Shown here: piece after piece, positions 35,659-45,222 of the stretch
Numbering within the stretch: the stretch's first letter is position 1
Layout of the letters: every line of letters begins with the position of its first letter
Source: Solwaraspora sp. WMMD792
Lineage (GTDB): Bacteria > Actinomycetota > Actinomycetes > Mycobacteriales > Micromonosporaceae
Assembly: GCF_029626105.1 (NCBI RefSeq)
Contig: NZ_JARUBH010000009.1
Coordinates: 4,278,001 to 4,342,000, forward strand
Length of the DNA: 64,000 nt
Reading direction: 5' to 3'
Notes under the pieces: generated by a model
Told to the model about the DNA's origin: nothing
The model's input: only the letters and a program-made list of their open reading frames with translations
Database searches by the model: none
Translations under genes and position numbers: made by a program

Positions 35659-38600
35659 GTGACGACCACCTCGAACGGCAAGACGCCGTCCGCGCCGACG
35701 CCGCTGTCGCGCGCCCTCGACACGATCCGCAAGCTGCGGGCGCAGCTGGAGGCCAGTGGCGACAACCAGCCGATCGCGGTGATCGGCGTCGGGCTGCGCC
35801 TGCCCGGCGGGATCGACACCCTCGACGGGTTCTGGCAGGCCCTGGCGCAGCGCCGGGACCTGATCGGGCCGCTGCCGGCCGGCCGGCGGGCCCCGTTCGA
35901 GCGGGAGTGGGCACAGCTGCCCCAGCTCGGCGGTTTCCTCGACGAGGTCCTCGACTTCGACGCGGCGTTCTTCGGGATCAGCCCACGTGAGGCAAGGGCC
36001 CTCGATCCGCAGCACCGGCTGCTGCTGGAGGTCTGCCACGAGGCGCTGGAGCATTCGGCCCGGCCGGCGGAGCAGCTACGCGACACCCGTACCGGCTTCT
36101 TCGTCGGCATCACCCACCAGGACTACCGGGACTGGGAGCCGCACGGCGCCGACGCCTACTGGGCCACCGGAAACGGGCACTGCTTCGCGGCCGGGCGGGT
36201 GGCGTACGCGCTCGGGCTGACCGGCCCGGCGGTCGCAGTCGACACCGCCTGCTCGTCCTCGCTGGTCGCGATCCACCAGGCCAGTACGGCGCTGCGGCGC
36301 GGCGAGTGCGAGGTGGCGCTGGCCGGCGGCGTCAACCTGATCATGTCCCCCCGCTCCACCCGGCTGCTCGGGCCGCAGATGGGTGCGCTCTCCCCGGACG
36401 GGCGGTGCAAGGCGTTCGACGCCCGGGCGAACGGGTTCATCCGGGGCGAGGGCTGCGCCGTGCTGGTGCTCAAGCGGCTGGACGCCGCCCGGCGCGACGG
36501 TGACGTGGTGCACGCCGTCCTGAACGGATCCGCGGTCAACCAGGACGGGCGGTCGTCCGGGTTCACCGCGCCGAACGTGCTGGCCCAGTCCGCACTGATC
36601 GGGGCGGCGCTGGCCGACGCCCGGCTCACCCCGGCCGACATCGGGCTGATCGAGACCCACGGCACCGGCACCGCGCTGGGCGACCCGATCGAGATGGAGG
36701 CGGTCGGGACGGCTCTGGGCCGGCCTACCGAGGCCGACGACCCGTTGTACGTCGGCGCCGCCAAGACCAACGTCGGTCACCTGGAGGCGGCCGCCGGCGT
36801 GGTCGGTGTGGTGAAGGCGATCCTGTCGCTGCGGTACGGCGCCGTACCGCCGCTGGTGCACTTCTCCACCCTGAACCCCCGGATCGACCTGGCCGGCACC
36901 CGGGTGCGGATGCCCACCGAGCTACTGCCCTGGACGGTCCGGCCGGGCGGGCTCCGGCACGCCGGCGTCAGCTCGTTCGGGATGAGCGGCACCAACGCGC
37001 ACGTCATCGTCGGCGAGCCGGAGCCGGCCGACGCACCGCCCGGCCCCGCCGGCTCCGCGCCAGGCCACCACCAGCCGGTTGCGGGTGACGCCGTGCCGGT
37101 CACCGGGTTCGAGATCTCCGCCGGCAGCCGGCCGGCGCTGCGGGAACTCGCCGACCGGTACGGCCGGCGGCTGGCCGAGCTGCGGCCGGAGCAGTACGCC
37201 GCGTTCGCGTACACCGTCACCGCTGGCCGGACCCGGCACGCGGTCCGCGCCCGGGTCACCGCCGCCGACCCGGCGGCGGCCGCCGCCGCGCTGGCCGCGC
37301 TGTCCGACGGCACCGCCGCCCCGACGGTGCAGGTCCACGAGGGGGACCTGCCGACGGCACTGCCCGACCTGCCGCGACAGGTGGTGGAGCTGCCGCACTA
37401 CCCGTGGCAGCGGCAGCGGTACGCCCCACCGGTCGAGTCCGGACCCGCGTCGTCCGACGTGGCGTCGCCGCCGGCACCCCTGTACGAACTGGACTGGCAG
37501 CCGATCGCCGGCCGCGGACCGGACGGCTGCACGCTGGTGCTCGCCGGTGACGACGGCGAGCTGCTGACCGCGCTGGACGACGTGGCCCGGACAGCCGGTT
37601 GGCCGACGGTCGTCCTCGGCCCGGCCGGGCTGCCGGCCGCGACCGAGCCGCTGCCGGCCGACGGCCAGCAGTGGCAGGCGTTCTGGCAGCGGCGTGACCC
37701 GGCCGAGAAGGTGCTGGTGCTGCTCGCCATGGCCGCCGAAGCGCTCCCCGCCGAGCTGGCTCCCGCCGAGCCGCCGGCCACCGAGCTCGTCACCACAGGC
37801 GACGGTGGGCTGGCCGGTGCCGGCGCGGCGCTGTGCGCGGCGGTGACCACCGCCGTACGGGCGCTGCCCGGTGGTGCGCCCGACCGACGGGTGGTGGTGC
37901 TGACCCAGGGTTCCCGACGGATCAGTGCCGACGATCCGGTCCGGGCCAGCACCCACGGCCTGCTGCACGGGCTCGCCCCGGTGCTCGGCCTGGAGCTGCC
38001 GGCCTGGGGCGGCCTGGTCGACCTGCCGGTCGACCCCGGGCCGGCGGACCTGCGGGCGGCGCTACGGGCACTGCCCGGCGCCGGCGAGGAGGACCTGCTC
38101 GCCGTCCGCCGGGGCACGGCGGCAACGGCCCGGCTGCGTCCGGTACCCGCCGGCTACGCCCCGCAGCTGCCGATCGACCCGGACGGCAGTTACCTGGTCA
38201 CCGGTGGGCTCGGCGGGGTCGGTCGCTGCCTGGTCCGCGACCTGGTACGCCGGGGCGCCCGTCGGCTGCTGCTGACCGGCCGCCGGGCCGCCGACGACAT
38301 CGCGCCGGCCGCTGCCGAGCTGCTCGCCGAGCTGGCCGACGCCGGCGTCGAGGTGCGCTACCGTACGGCGGACTGCGACGACCCGGCGGCGCTGACCCGA
38401 GCGCTCGCCGACGACCTGCCCCGGCTGCGCGGCGTCGTACACGCCGCCGGGCAGCTCACCCGTACGCCGCTGGCGGACGCCGACCGGGCCGCCTTCGAGC
38501 AGACCCTGCGCGGCAAGTTCACCGGCGCCTGGTGGCTGCATCTGCTGCTGCGGGACCACCCGCTGGACTTCTTCCTGACGGTCTCGTCGGTGTCGGCGCA

Positions 38601-41600
38601 CTGGGGAGCCGACGGCTACGGCGGTTACGCCGCCGCCAACGGGGGGATCGACATGATCGCCAACCACCGGGTGTCCGCCGGCCTGGCCGCGACGAGCATC
38701 GCCTTCGGACCGTGGACGGTCGACGGCATGGTGGACGCGACCGATCTGGCCGAGCTGGCCCGCGGCGGTGTCGACCCGGTCACCGCGCAGACCGGTGCCG
38801 CCAGCCTGACCGCCCGCACGGCCGGGCCGGACGCGGTGCTGCTCTGCTGCCCGGTCCGGTGGGACCGGTTCGCCGCAGTGATGTCGGCCCGTCGGCCCCG
38901 GGCGCTGTACCGGGACCTGACCGCCGGATCCGCCGCCGGTGGCGGCGCCCTCTACCCCCCGGCCGGGCCGGCGTCGGGACCCGCCGACCCGGCCGGGGCC
39001 CGCGCCGCCGAGCCGTCCGCCGGTACCGGGGCGGCGGGACGCGAGCGTCTGCTGGACCTGCCCGTGCTGGCCCGACCAGCGGCGCTTCGCGACCAGGTCG
39101 GTACGGTCGTCGCCCGGATCCTCGGTTACCCGGACGGCGAGCAGGTCCGCCAGGATCAGGGATTCTTCGATCTCGGCCTGGACTCGATGATGGCGGTCGA
39201 TCTGGTCGACGCCCTGGCCGGCGAGTACGGCGTACCGCTTCAGGTGGCCGACGTCTTCGACCACCCGACGATCTCCGACCTGGCCGCACTGATGCTGGGT
39301 CGGGTCGACTCCGGCGCCGTACCGCCGGCCGGCGGGCAACGGCAGCATCCGACGGACCGGCCGGCCGAGCCGGGCACCCCGGAGCCGACCCGGCCACCGG
39401 CCCCGGCCCCGGCCCCGGCACTCGCGCCGCAGCCGGCCGGCACCGGGACCGACACCAGGGCCGACGCCGACCGTCACCCGGTGGCCGACGCCGACGCCGC
39501 AGCCGCAGCCGGGGAGCCGATCGCGATCATCGGAATGGCCGGCCGGTTCCCCGGTGCCGACTCCATCGACGAGTTCTGGCAACTGCTGGTCGACGGCCGC
39601 GACGGAGTGGGCCCGGTGCCGCCGCACCGGTGGAACGGTGCCGCGCTGCACGACAGCGACCCGATGAGCACCGGCACGATCACCACCGACCAGGGCGGCT
39701 TCCTCAGTGACGTCGACCGGTTCGACGCCGGGTTCTTCGGGATCCCCGCCCGGGAGGCGCAGAGCCTGGACCCGCAGCACCGACTGCTGCTCGAGTGTGC
39801 CTGGCACGCGTTGGAGGACGCTGACGTCGACCCCGCCGGCCTGGCCGGCGGCCGGACCGGCGTGTACATCGGCATCTCCAACTCCGACTACGCCCGGCTG
39901 CTGCAACGTGGCGGGCTTGACCAACTGGACGCGTACTTCGGCACCGGCACCTCACTCAACGCGGCCGCCGGCCGGATCGCGTACCTGCTCGGTCTGCACG
40001 GACCGGCGATCGCGGTCGACACCGCCTGCTCCTCGGCCCTGGTCGCGCTGCATCTGGCGATCCGGTCGCTGCGCAGCGGTGAGACCGACACGGCTCTGGT
40101 CGGCGGGGTGAACGTGATCGTCTCGCCGGAGGCGTCGGTCGCGGTCAGCCGGGCCCACATGCTCTCCCCCACCGGCCGGTGCAAGACGTTCGCCGCCGAC
40201 GCCGACGGCTTCGTCCGTTCCGAGGCCGCCGCGGTGGTGCTGCTCAAACCGCTGTCGGCCGCGCTGCGTGACGGCGACCGGGTGCTGGCCGTGGTACGCG
40301 GCAGCGCGGTCAACTCCGACGGGGCGTCGTCCGGCCTGACCGCGCCGAACGGGACCGCGCAGCAGGCGGTGCTGCGCGCCGCGCTCGCCGACGCCGGAGC
40401 GTCCGGCCCACAGGTGTCCTACCTGGAGGCGCACGGCACCGGCACCGCGCTGGGCGACCCGGTCGAGGTCCGGGCCGCCTGGCAGGTGCTCGGCGACGGC
40501 CGGGCACCTGGTGAGCCGTTGCACCTCGGGTCGGTGAAGAGCAACGTCGGCCACTGCGAGTCGGCCTCCGGCATCGTGTCGGTGGTCAAGACCGTCCTGG
40601 CGTTGCGGCACGGCCGGCTGCCGGCCAACCTGCACTGTGCCGAGCTGAACCCGCAGATCGGCTGGGCGGAGATGAACGTCCGGGTGCTGGACGAGCCGGT
40701 ACGGTGGCGTTCCGGCGGCCGACCCCGCCTCGCCGGGGTGTCCAGCTTCGGTTTCTCCGGCACCAACGCGCACGTCGTACTCGCCGAGGCACCGCCGCAG
40801 GAGCCGGCCGGGCGACCGGTAGCTGATGAGCCGGCCGGGCGACCGGTGCTCAACGGGCCGGCCGGGGACGAGCCCGGCGGCCCGTGGCTGCTACCGCTGT
40901 CCGCGCCGGACGAGGCCGGGCTGGACCGGTCGGTGGCGGCCTGGGACAAGGTACTCGCCGCCAGCACCGACGCGGACCTGCCGGCGCTGGCCGGCAGCGC
41001 CGGAGCGGGCCGGGCCCACCTGCCGGTCCGCCGGGCCGCGCTCGGTTCGTCCGTCGAGGACCTACGCCGCGCACTGGCCCAGCCCACCGCGCCCGCCGGG
41101 GCCGGCCGACCACCCCGGGTGGCTTTCCTCTTCTCCGGCCAGGGCAGTCAGTACTTCGGGATGGGCGCCGAACTGCACCGGACCGAACCGGTGTTCCGGG
41201 AGACGTTCGACGCCTGCGACGAGATCCTGGCTCCGCGACTGGGCAGCTCGCTGCCCGAGCTGATGTGGCATGGCGCGCGCCCGGAGCTGCTCGACCAGAC
41301 CTGGGCGACCCAGCCGGCGCTGGTCGCGCTGGAGCTGTCCCTCGCCGCGCTCTGGGCGAGCTGGGGGGTCCACGCGTCGGCGGTGATCGGCCACAGCGTT
41401 GGAGAGATCACGGCGGCCATCCACGCTGGCGTGCTCGATCTCGCCGACGGACTGGCGCTGGTGGCCCGGCGGGCGCGGCTGATGCAGGACACCCGGCCGG
41501 GCGCGATGCTGGCCGTCGCGGCCGACCCGGACCAGGTCGCCGAGTGGCTGGTCGGCACCACGTTGGACGTCGCCGCGATCAACGGCCCTCGCGCGGTCGT

Positions 41601-44600
41601 GGTGGCCGGACTCGCCGAGGAGATCGCCGCCTTCGCCGCCGGCTGCCGGTCGAAGGGGGTCCGTTGCCAGCAGTTGGTGGTGTCGCACGCGTTCCACAGC
41701 CGACTGATGGAGCCGATGCTCCCCGACTTCGGGCAGACCCTGGCGTCGCTGCCGAGCCGCCCACCGGCGCTGCCGATCGTGGCGAACCTGACCGGACGGC
41801 TCGCCGGGCCGGACACCTACCTCGGCGACTACTGGTGCCGCCACGTACGTCAGCCGGTCCGCTTCCATGACGGCATCGGCCAGCTGCGCCAGCTGGGCAT
41901 CGACGTCTTCCTGGAGATCGGGCCGGGGCGTACGCTGGCCGGCCTGGTCACCGGCGCCGGGTCGGCACCGGACGGCGGGGTGGTCACCTCGCTGCGGCGG
42001 GGCGCCGCCGACCGGGCCACGCTGCTGGACGCGGTACGCAGCCTCTACCTCGCCGGTCAGCCGGTCCAGTGGGCGGCGGTGCAGCCACGGCGACCGCGAC
42101 CGGCCGGGCAGCGGGCCGCGCGGTACCCGTTCGCCGACACCCGGTACTGGACACCGCTGGCTGACCAGCCGCCGTCATCGTCATCGTCAGTTACGGCTAC
42201 GGCTACGGTGAGCGAGCTACCGGCCGGACCGCCGCCGGCAGCGGCGACCGGGCCGTCGACCCAGTCGCACGTCGGGCGGGAGCTACGTTCGCCGGCGCTC
42301 CGTGGGCGGGTCTTCGAGTTCACCCGCAGTGCCGCGTTCCCGGCCTACCTGACCGATCACCGGCTCTACGGCACGGTGGTCACCCCGGCCGCGTCACATC
42401 TGGCCACCCTGGTCCAGGCGCTGGCACCAGACGGCAGCCCGGTGACGCTGACCGACCTGGTCTGCCCCCGGGCGCTGGTGATCACCGAGCAGGAACGGTA
42501 CGACGTCCAGCTGACCGTCGACCGGGCCAGTGGCCGGCTCGCGGTGAGCAGTCTGGTCGACGCCGACCGGGACCTCTGGCAGGAGCATCTGGCGGCCCGG
42601 GTACGGCCGACGGCGACGACCGGCCCCGCAGCACCGGATCCTGCGGTGGCGGATCTGGCGGCACCGGACCCGGCTGCCGACCGGGCCGCCTTCATCGCCT
42701 CGGCACAGCGGCACGTCACCGGCGGACAGTTCTACGCGTACTTCCGCGACCTCGGCTACACCCTCGGTCCGTCGTTCCGGTGGATCGCTGACATCTGGCT
42801 GGGCCGGGACGAGGCGCTGGTCCGCTACGTTCAGCCGCCGCTGCCCGACGACCCGGCGGACTACCAGCTGTACCCGGGACTGATCGACTCCTGTTTCCAG
42901 AGCATCGCCGGTTTCCTCGTCGACGAGGTCGCCGAGGAGGCTCCCGCACTGGCCATCCCGTTCGCCGCGGCCCGACTGGAGTTCCCGGCCCGGGACCGGA
43001 TCGACGGGGAGCTGTGGGGGCGGGTCCGGGTCCGCGACGCCGAGCCGCTGCCCCGTGGCCGCAGCCGGGTCACCGCCGCCGATCTGCGGCTGGCCACGCC
43101 GGACGGGACGACGCTGCTCGCGGTCGACGACTTCCGGGTCCGGCACGCGCCCCGGGAGCTGCTGCGCCGGAGCCTGCGCGACGACCGGGCTGGCCTCTAC
43201 ACGGTGCGGTGGCAGCCGGCCGACGACGGCCGCGTCCCGGACGCCGAGCCGGCGGGTTCCGGCGGGCGCGACACGACCGCACCGACGGGTGCGACCCTGT
43301 CGGGCGGGTCCCGGTCGGTGCTGCTGGTCGGCCCGGCGACCGACTTCGCCGAGGCGCTGGCGGCTGAACTGCGCGATCTCGGACACACCGTGGACGTCGA
43401 CCGGTCCGGACCAGCGTCCGGGTCGGACCTCGTGGTCGACCTCAGATTCCTGGCCGTAGGCCGGCCCGGCACGGACCCGACCGGCGACCATCCGACCGGC
43501 GACGCTGCCGGGCCAGTGCCCGCGCCGGTGCTGGCGCTCGGCGAGTCGCTCCGGAGCCGGTCGACGTCGACGCCGTACGTGGTGGTCTGCCCGGCCGGCG
43601 ACGAGGCCGCACCCGACCGGGAGGCACTCTGGGGGATGCTGGCAGCGGTCGAAGCGGAGGAGTCGCAGCGGCGGCTGCTGCGGGTCGACCTGGTCGAGCC
43701 GGACACGACGGCAGCGGCCCGGCTGGTCCGGGAGCTCGACGCGGTGCTGGCCAGCGGCGTCACCGAGCCCCGGCTACGGCTGCACGCCGACGGGGTCGAG
43801 GTGCCCCGGCTGGCCGCCGTCGAACCCGGTCCGGTGTCGAGCTGGCCGGACGGTGTCCTGATCAGTGGCGGTCTGGGCGCGCTGGGATTGAGCGTCGCGC
43901 GGATCCTGGCCGATGGTGGCACCCGGACGATCACGCTGGTCGGCCGGTCAGCCCCGGGTGCCGACGCCCGGGCCGCCATCGACGAGCTGGTCGCCCGGGG
44001 GGTACGGGTCGAGGTGGTCGCCGCGGACGTCGCCGATCCGGCCGGCTGTGCCACGGCCGTCGCCGCGGCGGGCCGACTCGGTCCGCTGCGGGCCGTCCTG
44101 CACCTGGCCGGCACGACCGACGACGGCGCTTTCGCGACGCTGCCCCGGTCGGCGTACGAGAAGGTCTTCGCCGGCAAGGTGGGCGGTGCCCGCGCGCTGG
44201 CCGACGCGGTACGCGGCCTCGACCTGACCGCCTTCGTGATCTTCTCCTCGGTGTCGAGTGTGTTCGGCTCCGCCGGTCAGGTGAACTACGCGGCCGCCAA
44301 CGGTTACCTGGACGGGCTGGCGACCGCGCTACGTGCCGACGGCGTACCGGCGGTCAGTGTCAACTGGGGTCCCTGGGAACCGGCAGGGGGCAGCGGGCTG
44401 GCCGCGACCGAGGCGGTCCGCCGGGCCGCCGGTCAGCTGGGCGTGCGGGCTCTCACCGACGCGGAGGCGGCCCCGCTGCTGGCCGCCGCGCTCGGCGCGC
44501 GGCGCACCCGGCTGGTCGCGGTCGCCGTGGACCTGGCCCGGTACGCCGGGCGGGCCGCCGGGCACCCTCGGGCTGCGCTGGTCCGCGAGCTGGTCACGGA

Positions 44601-45129
44601 CGTCTCCGGTGCGGTCCACGACCGGTCGGCGGGCGGCCCGCCCACGGACCGACCGGCGGAGGCCGGCCGGCCGGCGGGTTGGCTGCGCGGCATGCTCCTC
44701 GGGCTGGCCGGCCCGGACCGGCAGGACCGGCTGCGTTCGGCGATCTCGGACCTGGTGGGTGAGACGATCGGCGACACCGGACGGATCGACGACAGTCGGG
44801 GCTTCGCCGAGCTGGGCCTCGACTCGATCATGGCGATCGACCTGCGGGCCCGGCTGTCACACGCGCTCGACGTCGAGTTGCCGGCAACCGCCGCGTTGGA
44901 CCACCCGACGGTACGGGCGATGACCGCCTTCGTGGACAGCCGGCTCCCGGCAGCGGACCAGCTGGGCGGCGCACCGGGGCCAGCAGAACCGGCAGAACCG
45001 GCGCGGCCGGCAGAACCGGCAGAGCCCGCGCGGCCGGCGGAGTCGGCGGTGGACGCCGCCGATCTGGCCTCGCTCTCCCTGACCGAGCTGATCGAGGCGG
45101 CCCGGGCCGATCTCGCCGCCGGACCCTGA
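35659..45129 (+). CDS. Bimodular type I PKS, KS-KR-ACP-KS-AT-DH-KR-ACP, first module AT-less
   Basis: A 3156-residue protein from GTG 35659 (GGAGG eight bases upstream) with an N-terminal coiled-coil docking helix (residues 12-35). Module 1: KS with Cys198; then ~120 residues of linker and the post-AT motif ELPHYPWQRQRY with no AT; KR from ~843 (Ser977, Tyr990; no LDD motif); ACP Ser1176. Module 2: KS Cys1457; AT ~1820-2115 with Ser1913 (GHSVG) and HAFH 2010-2013, so malonyl-CoA; DH His2234 (HRLYGTVVTP) and Asp2410; KR Tyr2877 with a TDD motif; ACP Ser3056. The Glu/Pro/Ala-rich C-terminal tail ends without a TE. Module 2 should leave a double bond, module 1 a hydroxyl if it extends. Release needs a separate enzyme. 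Confidence 0.95.
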   Translation: MTTTSNGKTPSAPTPLSRALDTIRKLRAQLEASGDNQPIAVIGVGLRLPGGIDTLDGFWQALAQRRDLIGPLPAGRRAPFEREWAQLPQLGGFLDEVLDFDAAFFGISPREARALDPQHRLLLEVCHEALEHSARPAEQLRDTRTGFFVGITHQDYRDWEPHGADAYWATGNGHCFAAGRVAYALGLTGPAVAVDTACSSSLVAIHQASTALRRGECEVALAGGVNLIMSPRSTRLLGPQMGALSPDGRCKAFDARANGFIRGEGCAVLVLKRLDAARRDGDVVHAVLNGSAVNQDGRSSGFTAPNVLAQSALIGAALADARLTPADIGLIETHGTGTALGDPIEMEAVGTALGRPTEADDPLYVGAAKTNVGHLEAAAGVVGVVKAILSLRYGAVPPLVHFSTLNPRIDLAGTRVRMPTELLPWTVRPGGLRHAGVSSFGMSGTNAHVIVGEPEPADAPPGPAGSAPGHHQPVAGDAVPVTGFEISAGSRPALRELADRYGRRLAELRPEQYAAFAYTVTAGRTRHAVRARVTAADPAAAAAALAALSDGTAAPTVQVHEGDLPTALPDLPRQVVELPHYPWQRQRYAPPVESGPASSDVASPPAPLYELDWQPIAGRGPDGCTLVLAGDDGELLTALDDVARTAGWPTVVLGPAGLPAATEPLPADGQQWQAFWQRRDPAEKVLVLLAMAAEALPAELAPAEPPATELVTTGDGGLAGAGAALCAAVTTAVRALPGGAPDRRVVVLTQGSRRISADDPVRASTHGLLHGLAPVLGLELPAWGGLVDLPVDPGPADLRAALRALPGAGEEDLLAVRRGTAATARLRPVPAGYAPQLPIDPDGSYLVTGGLGGVGRCLVRDLVRRGARRLLLTGRRAADDIAPAAAELLAELADAGVEVRYRTADCDDPAALTRALADDLPRLRGVVHAAGQLTRTPLADADRAAFEQTLRGKFTGAWWLHLLLRDHPLDFFLTVSSVSAHWGADGYGGYAAANGGIDMIANHRVSAGLAATSIAFGPWTVDGMVDATDLAELARGGVDPVTAQTGAASLTARTAGPDAVLLCCPVRWDRFAAVMSARRPRALYRDLTAGSAAGGGALYPPAGPASGPADPAGARAAEPSAGTGAAGRERLLDLPVLARPAALRDQVGTVVARILGYPDGEQVRQDQGFFDLGLDSMMAVDLVDALAGEYGVPLQVADVFDHPTISDLAALMLGRVDSGAVPPAGGQRQHPTDRPAEPGTPEPTRPPAPAPAPALAPQPAGTGTDTRADADRHPVADADAAAAAGEPIAIIGMAGRFPGADSIDEFWQLLVDGRDGVGPVPPHRWNGAALHDSDPMSTGTITTDQGGFLSDVDRFDAGFFGIPAREAQSLDPQHRLLLECAWHALEDADVDPAGLAGGRTGVYIGISNSDYARLLQRGGLDQLDAYFGTGTSLNAAAGRIAYLLGLHGPAIAVDTACSSALVALHLAIRSLRSGETDTALVGGVNVIVSPEASVAVSRAHMLSPTGRCKTFAADADGFVRSEAAAVVLLKPLSAALRDGDRVLAVVRGSAVNSDGASSGLTAPNGTAQQAVLRAALADAGASGPQVSYLEAHGTGTALGDPVEVRAAWQVLGDGRAPGEPLHLGSVKSNVGHCESASGIVSVVKTVLALRHGRLPANLHCAELNPQIGWAEMNVRVLDEPVRWRSGGRPRLAGVSSFGFSGTNAHVVLAEAPPQEPAGRPVADEPAGRPVLNGPAGDEPGGPWLLPLSAPDEAGLDRSVAAWDKVLAASTDADLPALAGSAGAGRAHLPVRRAALGSSVEDLRRALAQPTAPAGAGRPPRVAFLFSGQGSQYFGMGAELHRTEPVFRETFDACDEILAPRLGSSLPELMWHGARPELLDQTWATQPALVALELSLAALWASWGVHASAVIGHSVGEITAAIHAGVLDLADGLALVARRARLMQDTRPGAMLAVAADPDQVAEWLVGTTLDVAAINGPRAVVVAGLAEEIAAFAAGCRSKGVRCQQLVVSHAFHSRLMEPMLPDFGQTLASLPSRPPALPIVANLTGRLAGPDTYLGDYWCRHVRQPVRFHDGIGQLRQLGIDVFLEIGPGRTLAGLVTGAGSAPDGGVVTSLRRGAADRATLLDAVRSLYLAGQPVQWAAVQPRRPRPAGQRAARYPFADTRYWTPLADQPPSSSSSVTATATVSELPAGPPPAAATGPSTQSHVGRELRSPALRGRVFEFTRSAAFPAYLTDHRLYGTVVTPAASHLATLVQALAPDGSPVTLTDLVCPRALVITEQERYDVQLTVDRASGRLAVSSLVDADRDLWQEHLAARVRPTATTGPAAPDPAVADLAAPDPAADRAAFIASAQRHVTGGQFYAYFRDLGYTLGPSFRWIADIWLGRDEALVRYVQPPLPDDPADYQLYPGLIDSCFQSIAGFLVDEVAEEAPALAIPFAAARLEFPARDRIDGELWGRVRVRDAEPLPRGRSRVTAADLRLATPDGTTLLAVDDFRVRHAPRELLRRSLRDDRAGLYTVRWQPADDGRVPDAEPAGSGGRDTTAPTGATLSGGSRSVLLVGPATDFAEALAAELRDLGHTVDVDRSGPASGSDLVVDLRFLAVGRPGTDPTGDHPTGDAAGPVPAPVLALGESLRSRSTSTPYVVVCPAGDEAAPDREALWGMLAAVEAEESQRRLLRVDLVEPDTTAAARLVRELDAVLASGVTEPRLRLHADGVEVPRLAAVEPGPVSSWPDGVLISGGLGALGLSVARILADGGTRTITLVGRSAPGADARAAIDELVARGVRVEVVAADVADPAGCATAVAAAGRLGPLRAVLHLAGTTDDGAFATLPRSAYEKVFAGKVGGARALADAVRGLDLTAFVIFSSVSSVFGSAGQVNYAAANGYLDGLATALRADGVPAVSVNWGPWEPAGGSGLAATEAVRRAAGQLGVRALTDAEAAPLLAAALGARRTRLVAVAVDLARYAGRAAGHPRAALVRELVTDVSGAVHDRSAGGPPTDRPAEAGRPAGWLRGMLLGLAGPDRQDRLRSAISDLVGETIGDTGRIDDSRGFAELGLDSIMAIDLRARLSHALDVELPATAALDHPTVRAMTAFVDSRLPAADQLGGAPGPAEPAEPARPAEPAEPARPAESAVDAADLASLSLTELIEAARADLAAGP
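40801..40854 (+). repeat. 27-bp tandem repeat in the KS2-AT linker of the bimodular PKS
   Basis: Two in-frame copies encode EPAGRPVAD and EPAGRPVLN. It is linker sequence that probably arose by slippage, without predicted function. Confidence 0.7.
44984..45037 (+). repeat. 27-bp tandem repeat in the C-terminal tail of the bimodular PKS
   Basis: Two in-frame copies encode AEPAEPARP, a rigid Glu/Pro/Ala linker between the last ACP and a short C-terminal helix (SLSLTELIEAARADLAAG) that may be a docking element. Confidence 0.7.
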
Positions 45130-45137
45130 CGATCACC

Positions 45138-45176
45138 CCGGTGGTGTGGTGCCACGTCGTGGCACCACACCACCGG
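45138..45176. terminator. Strong bidirectional hairpin after the PKS operon
   Basis: Perfect 18-bp arms (45138-45155 and 45159-45176) around a three-base loop, lying between the convergent PKS and hydrolase genes. It can end both transcripts. Confidence 0.85.
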
Positions 45177-45222
45177 CGGCGGTCACCGCCGGCGGCCGGG
45201 TGTCCGTCGGCGGCCGGTCCGG

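Noticed and set aside
35659-39300. Trans-AT polyketide synthase system
   Set aside because: Two modules have complete cis AT domains and no discrete AT gene is present; only the AT-less modules remain unexplained.
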